From the NCBI RefSeq assembly GCF_038725785.1, contig NZ_CP109796.1, positions 6,200,501 through 6,264,500 on the forward strand: a DNA stretch of 64,000 bases, given 5' to 3'. Positions 15,212 to 24,636 of this stretch are shown here, one piece after another. The notes beneath the pieces are model-generated. The model saw only the letters and a program-made list of their open reading frames with translations, was not told where the DNA came from and ran no database searches. The stretch comes from Termitidicoccus mucosus (GTDB lineage: Bacteria; Verrucomicrobiota; Verrucomicrobiia; Opitutales; Opitutaceae). The first letter of the stretch is position 1. Every line of letters starts with the position of its first letter. The position numbers were made by a program, and so were the translations under genes.

Positions 15212-16959
15212 TTACACGAGGAGGAGCGCCGGGTTTTCCAGAATGGCTTTCAGCGCGGACATGTATTGCGCGCCGAGGGCGCCGTCCACCACGCGGTGGT
15301 CGCAACTGAGCGTGAGGGTCATGGTCTGGCCGATGACGATCGCCCCGTTTTTCACCACGGGCTTCGTCACCGTCGTGCCCACGCCGAGAATGGCGGAATT
15401 GGGCGGGTTGATGATGGCGTTGAATTTCGTGATGCCCATCATGCCGAGATTGCTCACGCAGAAGGTGCCGCCGGTGAACTCGGCGGGAGTGAGTTTTTTG
15501 TCCTTCGCCTTTTTGCCGAGCGTCTTCGCCTCGGCGCTGATCTGGAAGACGGTCTTGACGTGCGCCTCGCGGATGACCGGTGTGATGAGGCCGTCGGGCA
15601 TCGCGACGGCAAAGGAGACGTGCGCGGCCGAGTAATAGCGGATGAGCGAGCCTTCCCAGGAGGCGTTGACCGCGGGGACGCGCCGGAGGGCCTCGGCGGA
15701 GGCTTTCAGGATGAAATCGTTGACGGAGAGTTTCACGCCGTCGGCTTCGAGCCCGGTGTTGAGCTGCTGGCGGAGGGCGAGGAGGGGCTCGGCGTCGACT
15801 TCGATGTCGAGGTAGAAGTGCGGGATGGTGGTCTTGGATTCGAGCAGGCGCTTGGCGATGGTACCGCGCATGTTGCTGACGGCAACGGTGCGCTCTTCCT
15901 GGATGGGGCCCTTGGCGAAATGGCCGGTGCCGGTGGCGGCGCGCCGGGGCCGGACAGGGCGAGGCTTGCCGGCGGGCGAGAGGCGCGCCGATCTTGGCGA
16001 TACCGGCGGTCTCGGCGGCGACAATGTCGCGCGCACGATGCGTCCGCCGCGTCCGCGGCGGAGGCTTTCAGGATGAAATCGTTGACGGAGAGTTTCACGC
16101 CGTCGGCTTCGAGCCCGGTGTTGAGCTGCTGGCGGAGGGCGAGGAGGGGCTCGGCGTCGACTTCGATGTCGAGGTAGAAGTGCGGGATGGTGGTCTTGGA
16201 TTCGAGCAGGCGCTTGGCGATGGTACCGCGCATGTTGCTGACGGCAACGGTGCGCTCTTCCTGGATGGGGCCCTTGGCGAAATGGCCGGTGCCGGTGGCG
16301 GGCGCGCCGGGGCCGGACGGGGCGGGCTTGCCGGCGGGGGCGAGAGGCGCGCCGATCTTGGCGATGCCGGCGGTCTCGGCGGCGACAATGTCGGCGCGCA
16401 CGATGCGTCCGCCGCGTCCGCTGCCTTGGAGCCGGGTGTAGTCGATGCCCTTTTCCTTCGCGAATTTGCGGGCGAGCGGGGAAATGCGCTGGCGCGCGCC
16501 GCCGGGAGGGACAGAGGGAAGGGGAGCGGTGTCTTGGTGGACGCGGCCTGACGCAAGGTCAGGCCCTACGGCAGCGGGCGTGCCGGGCTGGGGCTCGGTG
16601 TTCCCAGAGGATGTGGGTTTTTCAGCCTTCAGTTCATCCGCCTTCGGGTTTTCCGCCGGGGGCGGCGGGAGTTTGGTCTCGGCGGCGGGGGCCAGGTTTT
16701 TCGGGGTCTCGACTGTTTCGCCGGGTTTGCCGACGGCGCAGAGGGGCGCGCCGATCGGGACTTGGGAGCCGGCCTCGGAAAAAATCTTGAGGAGGACGCC
16801 GTCGAAGAAGCATTCCAGCTCCATGGTGGCTTTGTCGGTTTCGACCTCGGCGAGCATGTCGCCGGTTTTGACGGCGTCGCCTTCCTGCTTAAGCCATTTG
16901 ACCAGCGTGCCCACCGTCATGGTGTCGCTGAGTTTGGGCATCTCGATGATTTCGGCCAT
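15212..16959 (-). pseudogene. pdhC: Dihydrolipoamide acetyltransferase (pyruvate dehydrogenase E2), disrupted by a tandem duplication
   Basis: The gene reads from ATG 16959. It has a lipoyl domain with the modified Lys in 'ETDKATME' (about residue 44), a peripheral subunit-binding domain ('ISPLARKFAKEKG'), and the start of the acyltransferase domain. At about 16056 the frame is broken by a second copy of a 362 to 365-bp segment. The rest, including the catalytic 'CDHRVVDGALG', continues in another frame to 15212. Removing exactly 362 bp leaves 1386 bp, an uninterrupted 461-aa protein of normal length. E2 transfers the acetyl group to CoA. Either the copy seen is non-functional or the duplication is an assembly error. 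Confidence 0.9.
15694..16420. repeat. Imperfect tandem duplication inside pdhC
   Basis: Copy 1 is 15694-16055 (362 bp) and copy 2 is 16056-16420 (365 bp). They are identical over the first 240 bases. In the GC-rich part that follows, copy 1 has several single-base gains, losses and changes. Copy 2 is the one that reads correctly. Confidence 0.9.
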
Positions 16960-16971
16960 ATTACGCTCCGC

Positions 16972-17110
16972 TAATGGAAAATGGATAATGAAAAATGAAA
17001 AATGGATAATGGGAAGGGACTAAGCGAGCCTAATGGAAAAAGAAGAATGGATAATGAAGGAGAGAAAAACGCGCCGGCTTCATTATACATTTTGCATTAT
17101 ACATTTTGCA
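16972..17110. repeat. AT-rich ATTATCCATTTT / AATGGATAATG inverted repeat region between pdhB and pdhC
   Basis: Several copies of AATGGATAATG and AATGGAAAATGGATAATG on the left face CATTATACATTTTGCATTA copies on the right. The spacer has no gene. It is one of several simple-sequence palindromes that occupy intergenic gaps in this window. Confidence 0.65.
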
Positions 17111-18091
17111 TTAGGCGCTGGCGGCGGCCAGCGCCGCCTTGAGGATGCGCTGGGAATTGGGCAGTTGCTCGATCTCGACCGGCGGGCTGTAGATGGCGGG
17201 CGCGTCGATGGTGCCGAGGCGCTGGATGGGGGCGTCGAGTTCGTCGAAGGCCTCGTTTTGGATCATGTAGGCGAGTTGCGAGCCGACGCTGGCGAAGGGG
17301 CGCTGTTCCTCGACGATGAGGACGCGATGGGTTTTGGCCACGGACTTGAGCACGGTGTCGATGTCCAGCGGGCGGATGGTGCGCAGGTCCACGATTTCGA
17401 CGGACAGGCCGTGTTCCTGCTGGAGCTGCTGGGCGGCGGCGAGGGACTGGATGACGGGGCGCCCGTAGGAAACGATGGTGAGGTCGGTGCCTTCGCGCTT
17501 GATGTCGGCATGGCCGAGCGGGACGAGGTATTCCTCGGCGGGGACTTCGCCTTCGAGTCCATAGAGGATGGTGTTTTCGAGGAAAAAGACCGGGTCGTTG
17601 TCGCGGATGGCGGATTTCAGCAGGCCCTTGGCGTCGTGGGGCGTCGCGGGGACGACGACTTTCACGCCGGGATGGTGGGCCAGGATGTTTTCGGGCGTGT
17701 GGGAGTGGGTGGCGCCGACATTGGTGCCGCCGTTGGCGGGGCCGCGGATGACGATGGGGCAGTTGATCTGGCCGCCGCTCATGTAGCGGATGTTGGCGGC
17801 GTTGTTGACGATCTGGTCAAAGGCGACGGAGTAGAACGACCAGAACATGAGCTCGATCACGGGACGGATGCCGAGCATGGCGGCGCCGACGCCCATGCCG
17901 ACGAAGCCGGCCTCGCTGATCGGGGTGTCGACGATGCGTTTCGGGCCAAATTTTTCGAGGAGGCCCTCGGTGACTTTGTAGGCGCCGCGGAACTGGGCGA
18001 CTTCCTCGCCGAGTATGACGACGTTTTCGTCGCGGGTGAGTTCCTCGGCCATGGCGTGGCGCAGAGCCTCGCGATAGGTGATGATGGGCAT
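17111..18091 (-). CDS. pdhB: Pyruvate dehydrogenase E1 component, beta subunit
   Basis: The 326-aa protein begins MPIITYREALRHAMAEEL and shows the transketolase pyrimidine-binding part ('LGEEVAQFRGAYKV', 'DTPISEAGFVGMGVGAAM'). The C-terminal transketolase domain has 'EIVDLRTIRPLDIDTV' and 'VEEQRPFASVGSQ'. It forms the thiamine diphosphate-dependent E1 heterotetramer with pdhA and passes acetyl groups to the E2 lipoyl domain. The order pdhA, pdhB, pdhC on the minus strand is the usual operon, although 225 bp and 151 bp of repeat-rich spacer separate the genes. Confidence 0.95.
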   Translation of the reverse strand: MPIITYREALRHAMAEELTRDENVVILGEEVAQFRGAYKVTEGLLEKFGPKRIVDTPISEAGFVGMGVGAAMLGIRPVIELMFWSFYSVAFDQIVNNAANIRYMSGGQINCPIVIRGPANGGTNVGATHSHTPENILAHHPGVKVVVPATPHDAKGLLKSAIRDNDPVFFLENTILYGLEGEVPAEEYLVPLGHADIKREGTDLTIVSYGRPVIQSLAAAQQLQQEHGLSVEIVDLRTIRPLDIDTVLKSVAKTHRVLIVEEQRPFASVGSQLAYMIQNEAFDELDAPIQRLGTIDAPAIYSPPVEIEQLPNSQRILKAALAAASA

Positions 18092-18316
18092 GAAAGTTTA
18101 AGTTTAAGTATTAAGTTTAAGAGGGGGCGGTGGCGGAAAAATCCCAAATTCCGAAATCCCAAATTCCAAAAAAATTCCAAATCACGAAATTCCAAAGGGC
18201 GAGGCTGCGCCTCGTCCGGGGGAGGGAACGCCGCCGCTCCGGTGCGGCAATGTTTTTTGAGATTTGGGCATTTTTTTTGGAATTTTTTTGGGATTTGGGA
18301 TTTCCAGCGCTTGGGC
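18092..18316. repeat. AAGTTTAAG and ATCCCAAATTCC palindromic repeats between pdhA and pdhB
   Basis: The pdhB-proximal side has AAGTTTAAGTATTAAG. The rest is a long inverted repeat in which AAATCCCAAATTCC and AAAAATTCCAAAT on one arm answer GGAATTTTTTTGGGATTTGG on the other, around a GC-rich centre. The same ATCCCAAAT family is at 34816-34938, 42606-42668 and 61690-61726. Confidence 0.7.
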
Positions 18317-19477
18317 TTAGTTGAAGAAGAGCCGTCCGCCCGAAACGCGTTGCGCGGGATTGTCGGCTTCCCAGTAAACGTCGCGCTGGATGTCGTCCGC
18401 GGTGGGGAAGGGGCTGGCCTCGGCGAAGTCGGCGGCGAAGTCGGCCTCGGAGCGGGCTTCGGCATCGATTTTGTCCACGAGTTCGTCGGTGAGGTGGCCT
18501 TCGGCGAGGAGCATGGTGCGGAAGAGCGTGATGGGGTCCTTCGTGCGCTGGTATTCCTCGATCTCGGCCTTGTTGCGGTAGGTTTTGTCGGGATCGGCGA
18601 CGGAGTGGCCGCGGTAGCGGTAGGTTTTTATTTCCACGACGGCGGGCTTGGACTCCTCGCGGGCGCGGCGGAGCAGGGCGTCCATCTTGGCGCGGACTTC
18701 GTAGAGGTCGTGGCCGTTGATGACCTCCCATTTCATGTCGTAGCCGGCGGCGCGGGTGGCGAGTTCGCCGGCGGAGGAGCGGGCCTGCGAGGTGCCCATG
18801 GAGTAGCCGTTGTTCTCGATGACGAAGATGACGGGCAGGTCCCAGAGCGAGGCGAGGTTGTAGGCCTCGTGGACGGCGCCCTGGTTGACCGCGCCGTCGC
18901 CCATGAAGGCCATCGCCGCGCCCTTGAGGCCGCGGTATTTGATGGCGTAGGCGAGGCCGGTGCCGAGCGGGACCTGGCCGCCCACGATGCCGTGGCCGCC
19001 CCAGAAATTCCGCGTCGGGTCGAAGTAGTGCATCGAGCCGCCTTTGCCTTTCGAGCAGCCGGTGACCTTGCCGTAGAGCTCGGCCATGAGCGGCTTGGTG
19101 TCCATGCCGACGGCGATGGCGTGGCCGTGGTCGCGGTAGGCGGTGATGACGTGGTCGTCCTTGCCCATGAGCGAGCAGCAGCCGACGGCGACCGCCTCCT
19201 GCCCGATGTAAAGGTGGAGGAAACCGCCGATTTTCTTGGACTGGTAGGCGCGCAGGGAGCGTTCCTCGAAGCGGCGGATGCGCACCATGCGGCGGTAAAG
19301 CTCGACGCGTTCGTCGGCCGAGAGGGCGGCGTTGACGGGCGCGGCGGCGCTGGCGCTGGTGGCGCTCACCGATTCGGGAGGCGTGGCGGAAATGGCGGAC
19401 GCGGAGCCGGTCTTTTCGGGCGCTGCCTTGGCGGCGGTGTTTTTTTCGGGAGTGGCGTCGGTTTTCTTTTTGCTCAC
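18317..19477 (-). CDS. pdhA: Pyruvate dehydrogenase E1 component, alpha subunit
   Basis: The 386-aa product has the thiamine diphosphate motif GDGAVNQGAVHEA, completed by 'VIENNGYSM' about 25 residues later, and the conserved 'GSMHYFD' and 'GGHGIVGGQVPLGTG' blocks. The 'YRYRGHSVADPD' phosphorylation-loop region is also present. The first 60 residues are a Lys/Ala/Ser-rich extension not seen in most E1 alpha proteins, possibly a flexible docking tail or a misplaced start. The enzyme decarboxylates pyruvate and acetylates the E2 lipoyl group. It is the first gene of the pdh group. Confidence 0.95.
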   Translation of the reverse strand: MSKKKTDATPEKNTAAKAAPEKTGSASAISATPPESVSATSASAAAPVNAALSADERVELYRRMVRIRRFEERSLRAYQSKKIGGFLHLYIGQEAVAVGCCSLMGKDDHVITAYRDHGHAIAVGMDTKPLMAELYGKVTGCSKGKGGSMHYFDPTRNFWGGHGIVGGQVPLGTGLAYAIKYRGLKGAAMAFMGDGAVNQGAVHEAYNLASLWDLPVIFVIENNGYSMGTSQARSSAGELATRAAGYDMKWEVINGHDLYEVRAKMDALLRRAREESKPAVVEIKTYRYRGHSVADPDKTYRNKAEIEEYQRTKDPITLFRTMLLAEGHLTDELVDKIDAEARSEADFAADFAEASPFPTADDIQRDVYWEADNPAQRVSGGRLFFN

Positions 19478-19740
19478 GGGAAATCGGGAAGTGGTGCGGC
19501 TGCGAGTGGTTTGCGGGCTATTAGTTTTTGTCGTGGGGGATATAAATCAAGTGCATTGTCCGGCACGAGGACGATGCATGGTAAGAGTCCCGGTAATTTT
19601 TGCCGAAAAAGATGTGAAAGTGGCGGGGAGGCTGGCACGTGGAAAAAAACGCCGTCCGGAAAATGCCGGCGCCGGCCGCCAAAAATGTATTCCATCATTG
19701 GATACGCTCGCCGGGCGGGAAGGCGGCGGCCCGGCGGGCC
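19478..19740. other. Intergenic space upstream of pdhA
   Basis: No gene is supported here. The part next to pdhA (19500 to 19560) is relatively AT-rich and probably contains the pdh promoter. No clear operator is recognised. Confidence 0.4.
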
Positions 19741-20175
19741 TTACGGGCGGGCTGGCCACCATTGATACAGGGAGAAATAAACGAGGACGCCGGTCACGGA
19801 GACATAGAGCCAGATGGGCAATGTCCAGCGCGCCCAGGCGCGGTGGCGTTCGTGGCGCCCCTTGATCGCCAGCGCGAAGGTGCGCGGCACGAGCCATGCG
19901 ATGGCCATCGCGAGCACGATGTGGGTGAGGAGCATCGTGTAGTAGATCGCGCGGATCGGGCCTTCCCCGCCGAAGGGCGTGTGCACGCCGCGCATGAGCG
20001 CCTTGTGCGTGACGTAGCCGGCCAAAAACACGGCCGAGGCCGCGCCGGCCGCGAGCATGCAGGCGCGGTGCGCGGAACGATTGCCGCGCTTGATGAACAC
20101 CAAGCCCGTGACGATGAACAGCGTGGCGATGCCGTTGAGGGCGGCGTTGAGCGCGGGGATGTCGTGGAGGGTCAT
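19741..20175 (-). CDS. DUF420 membrane protein, cytochrome oxidase assembly-associated
   Basis: This 144-aa protein has four hydrophobic helices with conserved His in 'LAGYVTHKALMRGVHTPF' and 'LLTHIVLA', the pattern of DUF420 (related to CtaM). It overlaps the end of ctaB by ATGA and is the last gene of the ctaA-ctaB group. DUF420 proteins are commonly found beside heme A synthesis and oxidase genes and are thought to help mature heme-copper oxidase. The role here is inferred from family and context. Confidence 0.8.
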   Translation of the reverse strand: MTLHDIPALNAALNGIATLFIVTGLVFIKRGNRSAHRACMLAAGAASAVFLAGYVTHKALMRGVHTPFGGEGPIRAIYYTMLLTHIVLAMAIAWLVPRTFALAIKGRHERHRAWARWTLPIWLYVSVTGVLVYFSLYQWWPARP

Positions 20176-21164
20176 GCGAGCAGGCGGAGGACGACAAGCG
20201 CGGCGAGCTGGAGCGGGAGCCAGGCGATGGAGGCGAAGAACAGGCGTCGGGCGGCGGTCTCGCGGGTTTGGCCCGCGGGCGGGCGGCGGAAGGCGAGGGC
20301 GCGTTTCGTGAACCAGGCGCCGAGGGCGAGCGCGACAATGGCGTAGGCGGCGATGATCGCGAGGGAAGTCCCGGCATGTCCCCGCGCGTTTTCATGGCCG
20401 GCCAGCGCGAGCCACGCGGGCGCGAGACCGGCCGCCGCGACGGCGAAGGTGCAGGCGAGCGACCAGGCGGCGACACGGCCGCCTGTCGTGTCACGCACGG
20501 CGAGCATCGGGAAATTGACGGCCTCGTAATCGCGGCGGTGCGTCCACGCGATGGCCATGAAGTGCGGGATTTGCCAGAAGAACAGGATGGCGAACAACAC
20601 CCACGCGAGCGCCGCGTCCCCGCCGGGGACCGCGGCCCAGCCGATGAGCGGCGGAAAGGCTCCGGCGACCGCGCCGATCTCGGTGGAGAAGCGCGAGCGG
20701 CGCTTGGCGGGGGTGTAGAGCGCGAGATAGGCGACGATGGTGGCGAGGGCAAAGAACGCCGCGCCGCCAGTGACGCGGGCAAAGAGCAGCGCAAGCCCGG
20801 CCGCGCACAATGCCCAGCCGATGACGAAGGCGGTGCCGGTGGCGATTTTCCCGCCGGGAATCGGGCGCGCGGCGGTGCGCCGCATGAGCGCGTCGGTGTC
20901 GGCCTCCATCCATTGGTTGAGCGCGGCCACGCCCGCCGCGCATGCCGCCGTCCCCGCGAGCAACGCAAAAAACAGGGCGCCGTCAAACACGGGCCGGGCG
21001 GCGAAATAGCCCACGACGGTGGTCAGCACGGAGAGCGAACTAAGGCGGGGCTTGGTGAGTTCGAGGTAATCGGCAAAGCCCGCGCGCGTGTGCCGCATCG
21101 CGACTGTGGGCAGATGCACGCGCGCGCCGGCGGCAAGGGAATGATGCAGGACGGGCGGTGTCAT
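20172..21164 (-). CDS. ctaB: Protoheme IX farnesyltransferase (heme O synthase)
   Basis: CtaB attaches a farnesyl group to heme B to give heme O in the membrane. The 330-aa protein has the UbiA-type motifs: 'LELTKPRLSSLSVLT', the Asp-rich 'LNQWMEADTDALMRRTAARP' (N-x-x-x-D-x-x-x-D), and the second 'YTPAKRRS'. Seven to nine hydrophobic helices are visible. The ATG at 21164 overlaps the ctaA stop as ATGA, so this start is chosen rather than one 114 bp upstream inside ctaA. Confidence 0.95.
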   Translation of the reverse strand: MTPPVLHHSLAAGARVHLPTVAMRHTRAGFADYLELTKPRLSSLSVLTTVVGYFAARPVFDGALFFALLAGTAACAAGVAALNQWMEADTDALMRRTAARPIPGGKIATGTAFVIGWALCAAGLALLFARVTGGAAFFALATIVAYLALYTPAKRRSRFSTEIGAVAGAFPPLIGWAAVPGGDAALAWVLFAILFFWQIPHFMAIAWTHRRDYEAVNFPMLAVRDTTGGRVAAWSLACTFAVAAAGLAPAWLALAGHENARGHAGTSLAIIAAYAIVALALGAWFTKRALAFRRPPAGQTRETAARRLFFASIAWLPLQLAALVVLRLLA

Positions 21165-22312
21165 GGCGAGGAGGCCAGGCGGGCGGTCGCGGCGGTTTCG
21201 CCCGTCGGCGCGGGCGTCTTTGCGCCGGGCTCGGGCCGCCAGCCCGCGCGATGTTCGATCCGTTCGCGGTGCAGCCACCAGGCGAGCAGGAAAACGGTCG
21301 CGAGCACGGCGGCGCCGTTGATGACATGGGCGGTGGCCACGTAGGCGCCACGCATCGTCCAGACCGTGAACGCGCCGAGCGCGATTTGCGTGGCAAGCAG
21401 AACGAGCATGGCGGCGGCGAGACGCTTCAGCCCGCGCGGCGCGGCGGGTTCACGCCAGGTCGCGATGGCGAGCCAGGGCAGCACGATGACGAGCGCGGCG
21501 GCCAGCGCGCGATGGGCAAAGGCCAGCGCGACACGGAAATCCCATTGCGCGGGCAGCAGGCCGCCGTCGGCGGCGAGAGGGAAAGTCGGGATGGCGAGGC
21601 CGGCGTGATTGTGGCGCATGGCGGCCGCGACGACGAGCTGGACAAACACAAGCGCGAGCGCGGCGAGGGCGAGGCGGCGAAGGTTTGGCGGCACGGTTTG
21701 CCCGCCGGTGTTTCCCTTGGCGCCCGGGCCGGAGCTCCTCGCATCAGCCGCGGAGCCAAAGCCCGCGTCGCGCGCCATCCAGGGGCGCGAGAGCGCGGCG
21801 GCGATGGCGAAGAGGACGCACACAAAAACCTGCGCAAGAATCCCGTGCGGGATGCGCAGCATCTGGCCGACCGACATGGCGACGCCGGGCAGGTGAAGCG
21901 CGTCGAGCGTGACACGCTGGCCGCCGATGACGCCTTGCGCCACCACGAGCGCCAGGGCGCCGCCGCCGAGCGCACGCAGCCAGCGCCGCGGCTCGACGAG
22001 CCAAAGCCACGCCGCGAGCACGATCGTGAACAGGCCCATGGTCGCGCCGGAAAGCCGGTGCGAGTGCTCGGCGAACATGGCGGCATCGGCGAGCCAGCCC
22101 TCGGGATTGAGCGAGCCGTTGGACAGCGGCCAGTCGGCAAACACCATGCCCGCGCCGATGCTGGTGGTGAACGCCCCGAGCGTGACGAGCACAAACACCC
22201 ACGCGCTGCCGAGCGCCGCGAACCACGCGAGCGCGGGACGGTGGCGGAACGCGCGGCGCCCGCGCGGAGGACGCGCGCGGGCGGCGGCGGGGCTGGCTGT
22301 CGGAGTGCTCAT
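21161..22312 (-). CDS. ctaA: Heme A synthase (COX15/CtaA family)
   Basis: CtaA oxidises the heme O methyl group to make heme A for aa3-type oxidase. The 383-aa product has eight likely helices and the paired His motifs: 'EHSHRLSGATMG', 'LHLPGVAMS', 'RHNHAGLAIP' and 'AHRALAA', with a final 'TAHVINGAA'. The start ATG 22312 removes a non-conserved Arg-rich lead. It heads the ctaA-ctaB-DUF420 operon and is divergent from the SCO gene, with a 179-bp promoter region between them. Confidence 0.9.
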   Translation of the reverse strand: MSTPTASPAAARARPPRGRRAFRHRPALAWFAALGSAWVFVLVTLGAFTTSIGAGMVFADWPLSNGSLNPEGWLADAAMFAEHSHRLSGATMGLFTIVLAAWLWLVEPRRWLRALGGGALALVVAQGVIGGQRVTLDALHLPGVAMSVGQMLRIPHGILAQVFVCVLFAIAAALSRPWMARDAGFGSAADARSSGPGAKGNTGGQTVPPNLRRLALAALALVFVQLVVAAAMRHNHAGLAIPTFPLAADGGLLPAQWDFRVALAFAHRALAAALVIVLPWLAIATWREPAAPRGLKRLAAAMLVLLATQIALGAFTVWTMRGAYVATAHVINGAAVLATVFLLAWWLHRERIEHRAGWRPEPGAKTPAPTGETAATARLASSP

Positions 22313-22491
22313 GGCTGCGGTGAAAGCTGGGTGCGAGCGAGGCGGAATCGGGACGGCGCGGCGCGCGGCAGGGGAATCGCGCGGTCGCGAAGGCAAAATT
22401 TTGTGTGAGGCGTCTGTGAAAGACGCGGCGGGCGCAACCTACGACTGGCGATTCCGTTGACAATGGATTCGTTGCGGGAAACGCCAATTGC

Positions 22492-23484
22492 ATGAAATTT
22501 TATCAAATGACGAGGGCCGTGCTTTGTTGCGCGGCGGCGCTGGTTTTCGCGGGCGGGTGCGCCCCGAAAAACGAACCGGTGGCGCGCGGCGCATCCGGCC
22601 CGGACGCGCAGGCGGCGAATCCGAACGAGAAGCGTTATCCGCTCACGGGCGTGATTCTCGCGGTGGACCGGGAGCACCGGACGTTGCGCGTGAAACACGA
22701 CGAGATCCCCGGGTTCATGCCGGCGATGACGATGGAGTTTTCCGTGTCGGTGGGCGACGCGGCCAACGCAAAGGTCGGGCAGCGCATCCGCGCCGAACTG
22801 GTCACTTCGGAGGGCGGGGACTTCCGGCTGGAAAAAATCTGGCCCGACGACGAGGCCTCGCGCGCGACGATGGACGCGGCGTCGCGCGCGCTCGCGCAGG
22901 ACACGGCCATCCGCGGGCGCGCCGCCTATCGCGAGGTGGGCGAGCTGGCGCCGGCGTTCGCGCTGCTCGACCAGGACGGGCGCGTGGTGGAGGCGGCGCG
23001 GTTTCGCGGCCGGCAGGTCATGCTGAATTTCATTTTCACGCGCTGCCCGGTCGCGACCATGTGTCCGCTGGCGGTGGCGAAATTCCAGCAGACGCAGCGG
23101 CTCGCGGCCGAGGTGGGCGTGGCCGATTTGGAGCTGGTCTCGATCTCGCTCGATCCGGCATACGACACGCCGGGCGTGCTGAAGGAATATGCCATCCAGC
23201 GCGCCATCGACACGGGCAACTACAGCTTTCTCACGGGCCCGGACGCGGCCATCAAGAGCCTGCTCGCCCAGTTTGGCGTGCTGACGAAACTGGAGGGCGA
23301 ACTGCTCAACCACACCTTGGCGACATTGTTGATCGATGAAAACGGACGCATCATCTGGCGCGCGGACGGCAGTCAGTGGGAACCGCGCGAGTTTGTGGAG
23401 AAGATGCGGAAACCGGACGAGGCGGCGACGGCGACGCGCGGAATGGCGGGCCGGCGCCAGTCCGCCCAGGGAGGCGGGGTGTGA
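22492..23484 (+). CDS. SCO1/SenC-type copper chaperone fused to a CusF-like copper-binding domain
   Basis: The 330-aa protein starts with a lipoprotein signal ending LVFAGGC. Residues about 48 to 120 form a CusF-like domain ('YPLTGVILAVDREHRTLRVKHDEI' region, with 'FMPAMTMEF'), a known Cu(I) site using Met and His. The C-terminal domain is SCO-like with 'FTRCPVATMCPL' (C184 and C190, spacing C-x5-C instead of the usual C-x3-C) and a late His in 'LNHTLATLLID'. Such fusions deliver copper to the CuA site of cytochrome oxidase. The ctaA group next door supports this. The altered Cys spacing also occurs in some SCO subfamilies. Confidence 0.85.
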   Translation: MKFYQMTRAVLCCAAALVFAGGCAPKNEPVARGASGPDAQAANPNEKRYPLTGVILAVDREHRTLRVKHDEIPGFMPAMTMEFSVSVGDAANAKVGQRIRAELVTSEGGDFRLEKIWPDDEASRATMDAASRALAQDTAIRGRAAYREVGELAPAFALLDQDGRVVEAARFRGRQVMLNFIFTRCPVATMCPLAVAKFQQTQRLAAEVGVADLELVSISLDPAYDTPGVLKEYAIQRAIDTGNYSFLTGPDAAIKSLLAQFGVLTKLEGELLNHTLATLLIDENGRIIWRADGSQWEPREFVEKMRKPDEAATATRGMAGRRQSAQGGGV

Positions 23485-24458
23485 GCGCCGGAGGCGGGAG
23501 CCGCGGGGCGATCCTGGTCCGGACCCAAGTGGCGCTGATCACACTGGGGGCGGCCGCGCTTTATCTGGCGATGCGCGCGCTGCCGACGGGCACGAATTTG
23601 TCGCACGGGGACTTCCGGGTGGAGCGCGGGGGGATCGAGTTGTGCGATCCGGCGAACCCGCAATTCATCCCGGTCGCCGCCGTGCGCTCGCCGGTGAGCA
23701 TGACGGTGGCGACGGACGGGCCGGCGCGCGCGGGCGGGCGCGTCCGCTGCGCGCTCGCGCTGACCACCGCCAGCGGAAAGCCGATCGGCCCGCGCGACTT
23801 GATCGAGGCGCACACGCGGCTGCTGCACCTGCTCGTCGTCGATCCGTCGCTGGAGGATTATCAGCACGTGCATCCCGAGCCGGCGGAGCGGGATGACAGC
23901 GGACGCGAAGGCGGGTGGAAGTTCGAGTTCACGCCGCGCCGCGAGGGTGTGTATCGGATTTTTGGAGACTTCATTCCCGCGGCGACCGGACGCGGGCTTT
24001 ATGCGAGCGCGGACCTGGAGGTGGCGGACGCGGGAGACGGCGGCGGGCACACCCCAACAGAAGCGATCCAGCCGGAACTCGGGCCGCCGCGGACGGACTT
24101 GGGGGAGGGCGGGGAAATGCGCGTGGAGCGCGACGGGTTTGTGTTTGAGCTGACACCGCGAAAGGCTCCGGTGCGGGCGCGGGAGGAGGCGGAACTGGTG
24201 TTTCGCGTGTCGCGCGCGGACGGCGGGGCGGCGGAGCTGCGTCCGGTGATGGGGGCGCCGGCCCATCTGGTGGCCTTTGACGAGGCGCGCAGCGGATTCG
24301 CGCATCTGCATCCGATGGATGCGGGCGTGACGACGCCGGAGCGCGGGCTTGTATTCAAAATAACGATACCGCAGAGGGGGCGTTATGTGGTCTGGGCGCA
24401 GGTGAACACGGGAGGGGCGGAGGATGTGTTTGCGCCGTTCGAGATGGAGGTGCGGTGA
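23481..24458 (+). CDS. Membrane-anchored periplasmic protein coupled to the SCO gene (325 aa)
   Basis: The GTG start at 23481 overlaps the SCO stop (GTGA), so the two are surely co-translated. An N-terminal helix (residues 10 to 30) anchors the protein. The rest has two similar beta-rich halves, each ending in a His-containing pattern: 'LLHLLVVDPSLEDYQHVHPE' in the first, and 'PAHLVAFDEARSGFAHLHP' in the second. These 'HLVVVD..L..F.H.HP' blocks are common in secreted proteins associated with copper handling. A copper-binding or oxidase-assembly role is inferred. No enzyme motif is seen. Confidence 0.75.
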   Translation: MSAGGGSRGAILVRTQVALITLGAAALYLAMRALPTGTNLSHGDFRVERGGIELCDPANPQFIPVAAVRSPVSMTVATDGPARAGGRVRCALALTTASGKPIGPRDLIEAHTRLLHLLVVDPSLEDYQHVHPEPAERDDSGREGGWKFEFTPRREGVYRIFGDFIPAATGRGLYASADLEVADAGDGGGHTPTEAIQPELGPPRTDLGEGGEMRVERDGFVFELTPRKAPVRAREEAELVFRVSRADGGAAELRPVMGAPAHLVAFDEARSGFAHLHPMDAGVTTPERGLVFKITIPQRGRYVVWAQVNTGGAEDVFAPFEMEVR

Positions 24459-24517
24459 TAAAAAACCAAACCTAATTCTATTTTGTTAACAGAGGTTAAC
24501 GCGAGGCAGGGCGGGTC

Positions 24518-24600
24518 GTGTGGCACGGGCGTCCCCGCCCGTGGACGGCGCTCCGCGCCGCAAACCCCCGGACACATGGGCGGGGACGCCCATGCCACGC
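24518..24600. repeat. GC-rich palindrome, GGGCGTCCCCGCCC family
   Basis: GTGTGGCACGGGCGTCCCCG on the left answers GGGGACGCCCATGCCACGC on the right around an inner palindrome with GGCGCTCCGCGCC. It lies between two converging genes and may terminate both. Confidence 0.7.
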
Positions 24601-24636
24601 AATCCCTCGCACCGTCCGCGCAACCTCTGCCAACAC

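Noticed and set aside
17033-19765. A 910-codon plus-strand frame opposite pdhA and pdhB
   Set aside because: It is Gly/Asp/Val-rich shadow sequence running through two well-identified enzymes and repeat spacers.
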